64,000 nucleotides of DNA from CAZGMJ01 sp964526785 (GTDB lineage Bacteria; Planctomycetota; Phycisphaerae; Sedimentisphaerales; Anaerobacaceae): positions 40,929 through 104,928 of the forward strand of contig CAZGMJ010000012.1 of assembly GCA_964526785.1 (NCBI GenBank). The letters are read 5' to 3'. Positions 62,292 through 64,000 of the stretch are shown one piece after another. A program made the position numbers and the translations under genes. Below the pieces are notes generated by a model that had not been told where the DNA came from, ran no database searches, and was given only the letters and a program-made list of their open reading frames with translations. How positions within the stretch are numbered: position 1 is the first letter of the stretch; each line of letters starts with the position of its first letter.

Positions 62292-63389
62292 CTACTGCTG
62301 CGCCGGGCTGCCCTTGTCGATCAGTTCAACCATGGCCCGGCCCATCGCCTGGCCGATGTCCATGTAGGTCTCGGCATTGCCGCCGTAGTGGCTGTTGGAC
62401 GCGCCGCCATGGCACAAGGGCTTGCTGTACACGGTGGCGACGTTGCCCCTGAACTCGGGGTACTTGCCGTTGTCGCCGTCTACGGCGAGCTGGGCTTCGA
62501 GGATGAGTCCTTCGTTGCCCGTGGCGCCCTTTTCGGTCTGGCCGAGCGTGGCGCACACGAATTTCGCGTTCGGCGCCTCAAAGTCTTTGCGCAGGGTGTT
62601 GATCAGGTGCACGAGGTTACGTTCGTAACGGGCGGCATGTCCGGCGTTGTAGCGATCCTTGTCGCCCTGCCAGAAAAAGAAGCCTGCCACTTCATACTCT
62701 TTCGCGCCGGGGTAATACTTTTCCAGTTCGCCCAGCACCTTCTTCGCGCGGGCAATATCGCCGTCATACTGCATGCCGGCGTACCAGCCGATCGGCTCGG
62801 GTTCGGTGCCTTTCTCCCAACGCAGGGGAGATTCCTTGTAGCCGGCGTAGTGCCAGACCGTACCCTTTTCCTCGAACTCGAAAGAGGGACTTCCCGGCGG
62901 GAGCAGATCCCAGCCGAGGCTGCGGTTGCCGATGCAGCTCTTGAGGATGAGTACAGGTGCATCGATGGCATTGCCGAGGTGGTGTCCGATGCCGATTTCA
63001 GGCCCGATCCTGCCGCCCGTGATGGTCATCCACTCGTTGTTGAACAGCCTCATGCCGCCCGTGCCGCTGCCCATGACGCGAACGTTGCGGACGTCCCGGC
63101 GTTCGGTCCAGTCGCCCGATTCGTCGACCAGCCAGGGGTATTTCCCCTTGGCTTTCACCGCATGTTCGAGGGTGCCTTCCTTTGTCTCCGGCCCGATCTT
63201 TCCAGCCCCGAGCATGTTGGATTGGCCCAGCAGAATATAGACCTGGACGGGTCTGGTCATCTCGGCAGGTTTACCGTCCGGATCGGGCAACTGTGCGGGC
63301 GCTTTCTCTTGCGCGGCCGAAAGACCGAACGCCGACGTAAAGATCGCTGCAAGCAAACACAATGCTATAAGAGACTGTCTCCTGCTCAT
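62292..63389 (-). CDS. SASA-domain (sialate O-acetylesterase-like) SGNH hydrolase
   Basis: About 365 residues from ATG at 63387-63389 with AAGGAA upstream. A signal peptide (residues 1-27) precedes a SASA/SGNH domain: RPVQVYILLGQSNMLGAGKI with the nucleophile Ser in GQSNM, the block GRIGPEIGIGHHLG, APVLILKSCIGNRSLGWDL, EVAGFFFWQGDKDRYNAG, and a His near the end (GASNSHYGGNAETYMDIGQA). It should remove acetyl groups from polysaccharide, in keeping with the sulfatases here. Its 3' end joins the sulfatase remnant directly. Confidence 0.9.
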   Translation of the reverse strand: MSRRQSLIALCLLAAIFTSAFGLSAAQEKAPAQLPDPDGKPAEMTRPVQVYILLGQSNMLGAGKIGPETKEGTLEHAVKAKGKYPWLVDESGDWTERRDVRNVRVMGSGTGGMRLFNNEWMTITGGRIGPEIGIGHHLGNAIDAPVLILKSCIGNRSLGWDLLPPGSPSFEFEEKGTVWHYAGYKESPLRWEKGTEPEPIGWYAGMQYDGDIARAKKVLGELEKYYPGAKEYEVAGFFFWQGDKDRYNAGHAARYERNLVHLINTLRKDFEAPNAKFVCATLGQTEKGATGNEGLILEAQLAVDGDNGKYPEFRGNVATVYSKPLCHGGASNSHYGGNAETYMDIGQAMGRAMVELIDKGSPAQQ

Positions 63390-63820
63390 GAGTCGTTTCC
63401 TTTCGTTGAGAAAGAACTGCACGTGCGATTCCAGCCGACGCCGCCCCGGTTGTCATGGTAACCGAATTCGGGCCGGGTAACACCCTGCGAGGTTACGCGA
63501 TGGGCAGGCTGCTGTCAATGTCTCTGGCTGGCGTTTCGGCTTGACAGAGGGCTTCTGCGCGCACGTTGTTCGCGGACCGGCAGGTGCAATCGATCCTGTG
63601 GGCGTCATCAGGGCCGCTGCATATCGAGCAACAGAGATACCGGCCAGCCTCTCTGCGCGGCATATTCCGGACGCTGGATGGAGACGATTTCATGCGATTG
63701 GTGCTTCGCGGATAGCCGAAGCCTTGAAAACGAGCACGAGATGGTTTATCAATACATCGTCCGATGCGCCGGCAGGCGGGGCACCAGGGTTCGTTTTGTT
63801 GACGTATTGAAGGAAGTACA
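63390..63820. other. Non-coding stretch before the symporter fragment
   Basis: About 430 bases without a supported gene. A Cys-rich frame of 120 codons on the minus strand (63493-63855) crosses the symporter fragment in antisense and resembles no family. I see no terminal repeats of an insertion sequence. Confidence 0.45.
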
Positions 63821-63955
63821 TTGCAGTCTCTTTCGCACTGGATGCAGACACTCAACGGATGGGTATGGGGGCCGATTATGGTCGCCCTGCTCGTCGGAAC
63901 CGGCCTTTATCTCACTATTCGCCTCGGATTCGTGCAAATCCGCCTGTTGGACTAA
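63821..63955 (+). pseudogene. Fragment of an alanine/glycine:Na+ symporter (AGCS)
   Basis: A 44-codon frame from TTG at 63821, with AAGGAA before it. It reads QSLSHWMQTLNGWVWGPIMV then ALLVGTGLYLTIRLGFVQIR, ending LLD and TAA. This is the N-terminal re-entrant and first-helix signature of AGCS transporters (VWGP...LLVGTGLYLTIRLGF), after which a further 400 residues should follow. The frame stops at 63955, after which the sequence no longer matches. It is either a truncated pseudogene or a break from a rearrangement or assembly edge, as the window ends 45 bases later. Confidence 0.65.
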
Positions 63956-64000
63956 GCGGCTTCGCCGCATGACAACTCGTTAGCGTTTCCGATCCTCCTC

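Noticed and set aside
62004..63461. 485-codon open frame on the plus strand
   Set aside because: It is antisense to the esterase and the sulfatase remnant, both of which have clear motifs on the minus strand.
63493..63855. Cys-rich 120-codon minus-strand frame near the right end
   Set aside because: It has CxxC pairs but no recognisable zinc-ribbon order, and it overlaps the symporter fragment in antisense.
1..64000. CRISPR arrays, rRNA, tRNA and complete insertion sequences
   Set aside because: I looked for regular direct repeats with spacers, the GGTTCGAATCC arm of tRNAs and transposase motifs, and found none I could support by eye. A covariance-model scan would be needed to exclude small RNAs.

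Overview
The window looks like a chromosomal segment of a Planctomycetota bacterium, most likely class Phycisphaerae. This is an inference from gene content, not from a marker tree. The signs are a prepilin-like protein of the DUF1559/H-X9-DG type, Tat-exported sulfatase and Gfo/Idh/MocA proteins, two large exported proteins joining a methyltransferase-like domain to PQQ-type beta-propeller repeats, DUF1080 and DUF2961 proteins, a HEAT-repeat exported protein, and a PAPGA variant of the PEP-CTERM sorting tail. Coding density is high and GC is moderately high with C/G-ending codons.

Region 1-12.6 kb (minus strand) is one long type II secretion operon. From its consensus promoter (TTGACA, 17 bp, TACATA at 12545-12573) it reads gspE, gspF, gspG, gspH, gspI, gspJ, gspK, gspL, gspM, two tandem GspC-like proteins, a membrane-anchored Arg/Gly-rich protein and gspD, which runs off the left edge. 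The three proteins before gspD share a short helical C-terminal module built on M-S-D/E-E-E-R/K.

Region 12.6-24 kb is a sparser accessory stretch: an orphan SAP-domain mini-protein, an APH-type kinase, a pilin-like protein, a sulfatase, a polytopic membrane protein and the first methyltransferase/propeller giant. Around 24.8 kb two divergent sigma70-like promoters serve an amino-sugar recycling cluster. To the left lie a phosphodiester glycosidase and a GCKR-like double-SIS protein. To the right lie anmK, murQ, a Na+/solute symporter and a DUF1080 protein. Together they could take anhydro-MurNAc or related sugars into central metabolism.

Region 29.4-33.9 kb is an amino-acid module: a Na+-dependent NSS transporter with a tiny MetS-like subunit, divergent from a one-piece iron-sulfur L-serine dehydratase coupled to an ornithine-cyclodeaminase/alanine-dehydrogenase family protein. 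Then come a B12-binding radical SAM protein, the second methyltransferase/propeller giant, hflK-hflC with a small membrane protein, a DUF2961 protein, a Tat-exported oxidoreductase, a HEAT-repeat protein and a cold-shock gene with a structured leader and a clear terminator.

Region 48-61.6 kb holds a PEP-CTERM-like protein, tsaD (apparently leaderless), larB, nnrD, an AhpD-like protein, a clan GH-A-type glycosidase, smc, a FlgI-like lipoprotein, yjbQ and an S33-type hydrolase. The right end is eroded: a 5'-truncated sulfatase remnant, a SASA-type esterase and a 44-codon fragment of an alanine/Na+ symporter.

The strongest unexpected signals are these: two genes (larB and the symporter) whose only credible start codons are AUU and AUC; a promoter placed so that tsaD mRNA would have no leader; the shared C-terminal module beside gspD; a Q/N-rich insertion in GspK; and a P-ring-like lipoprotein with no flagellar genes nearby.
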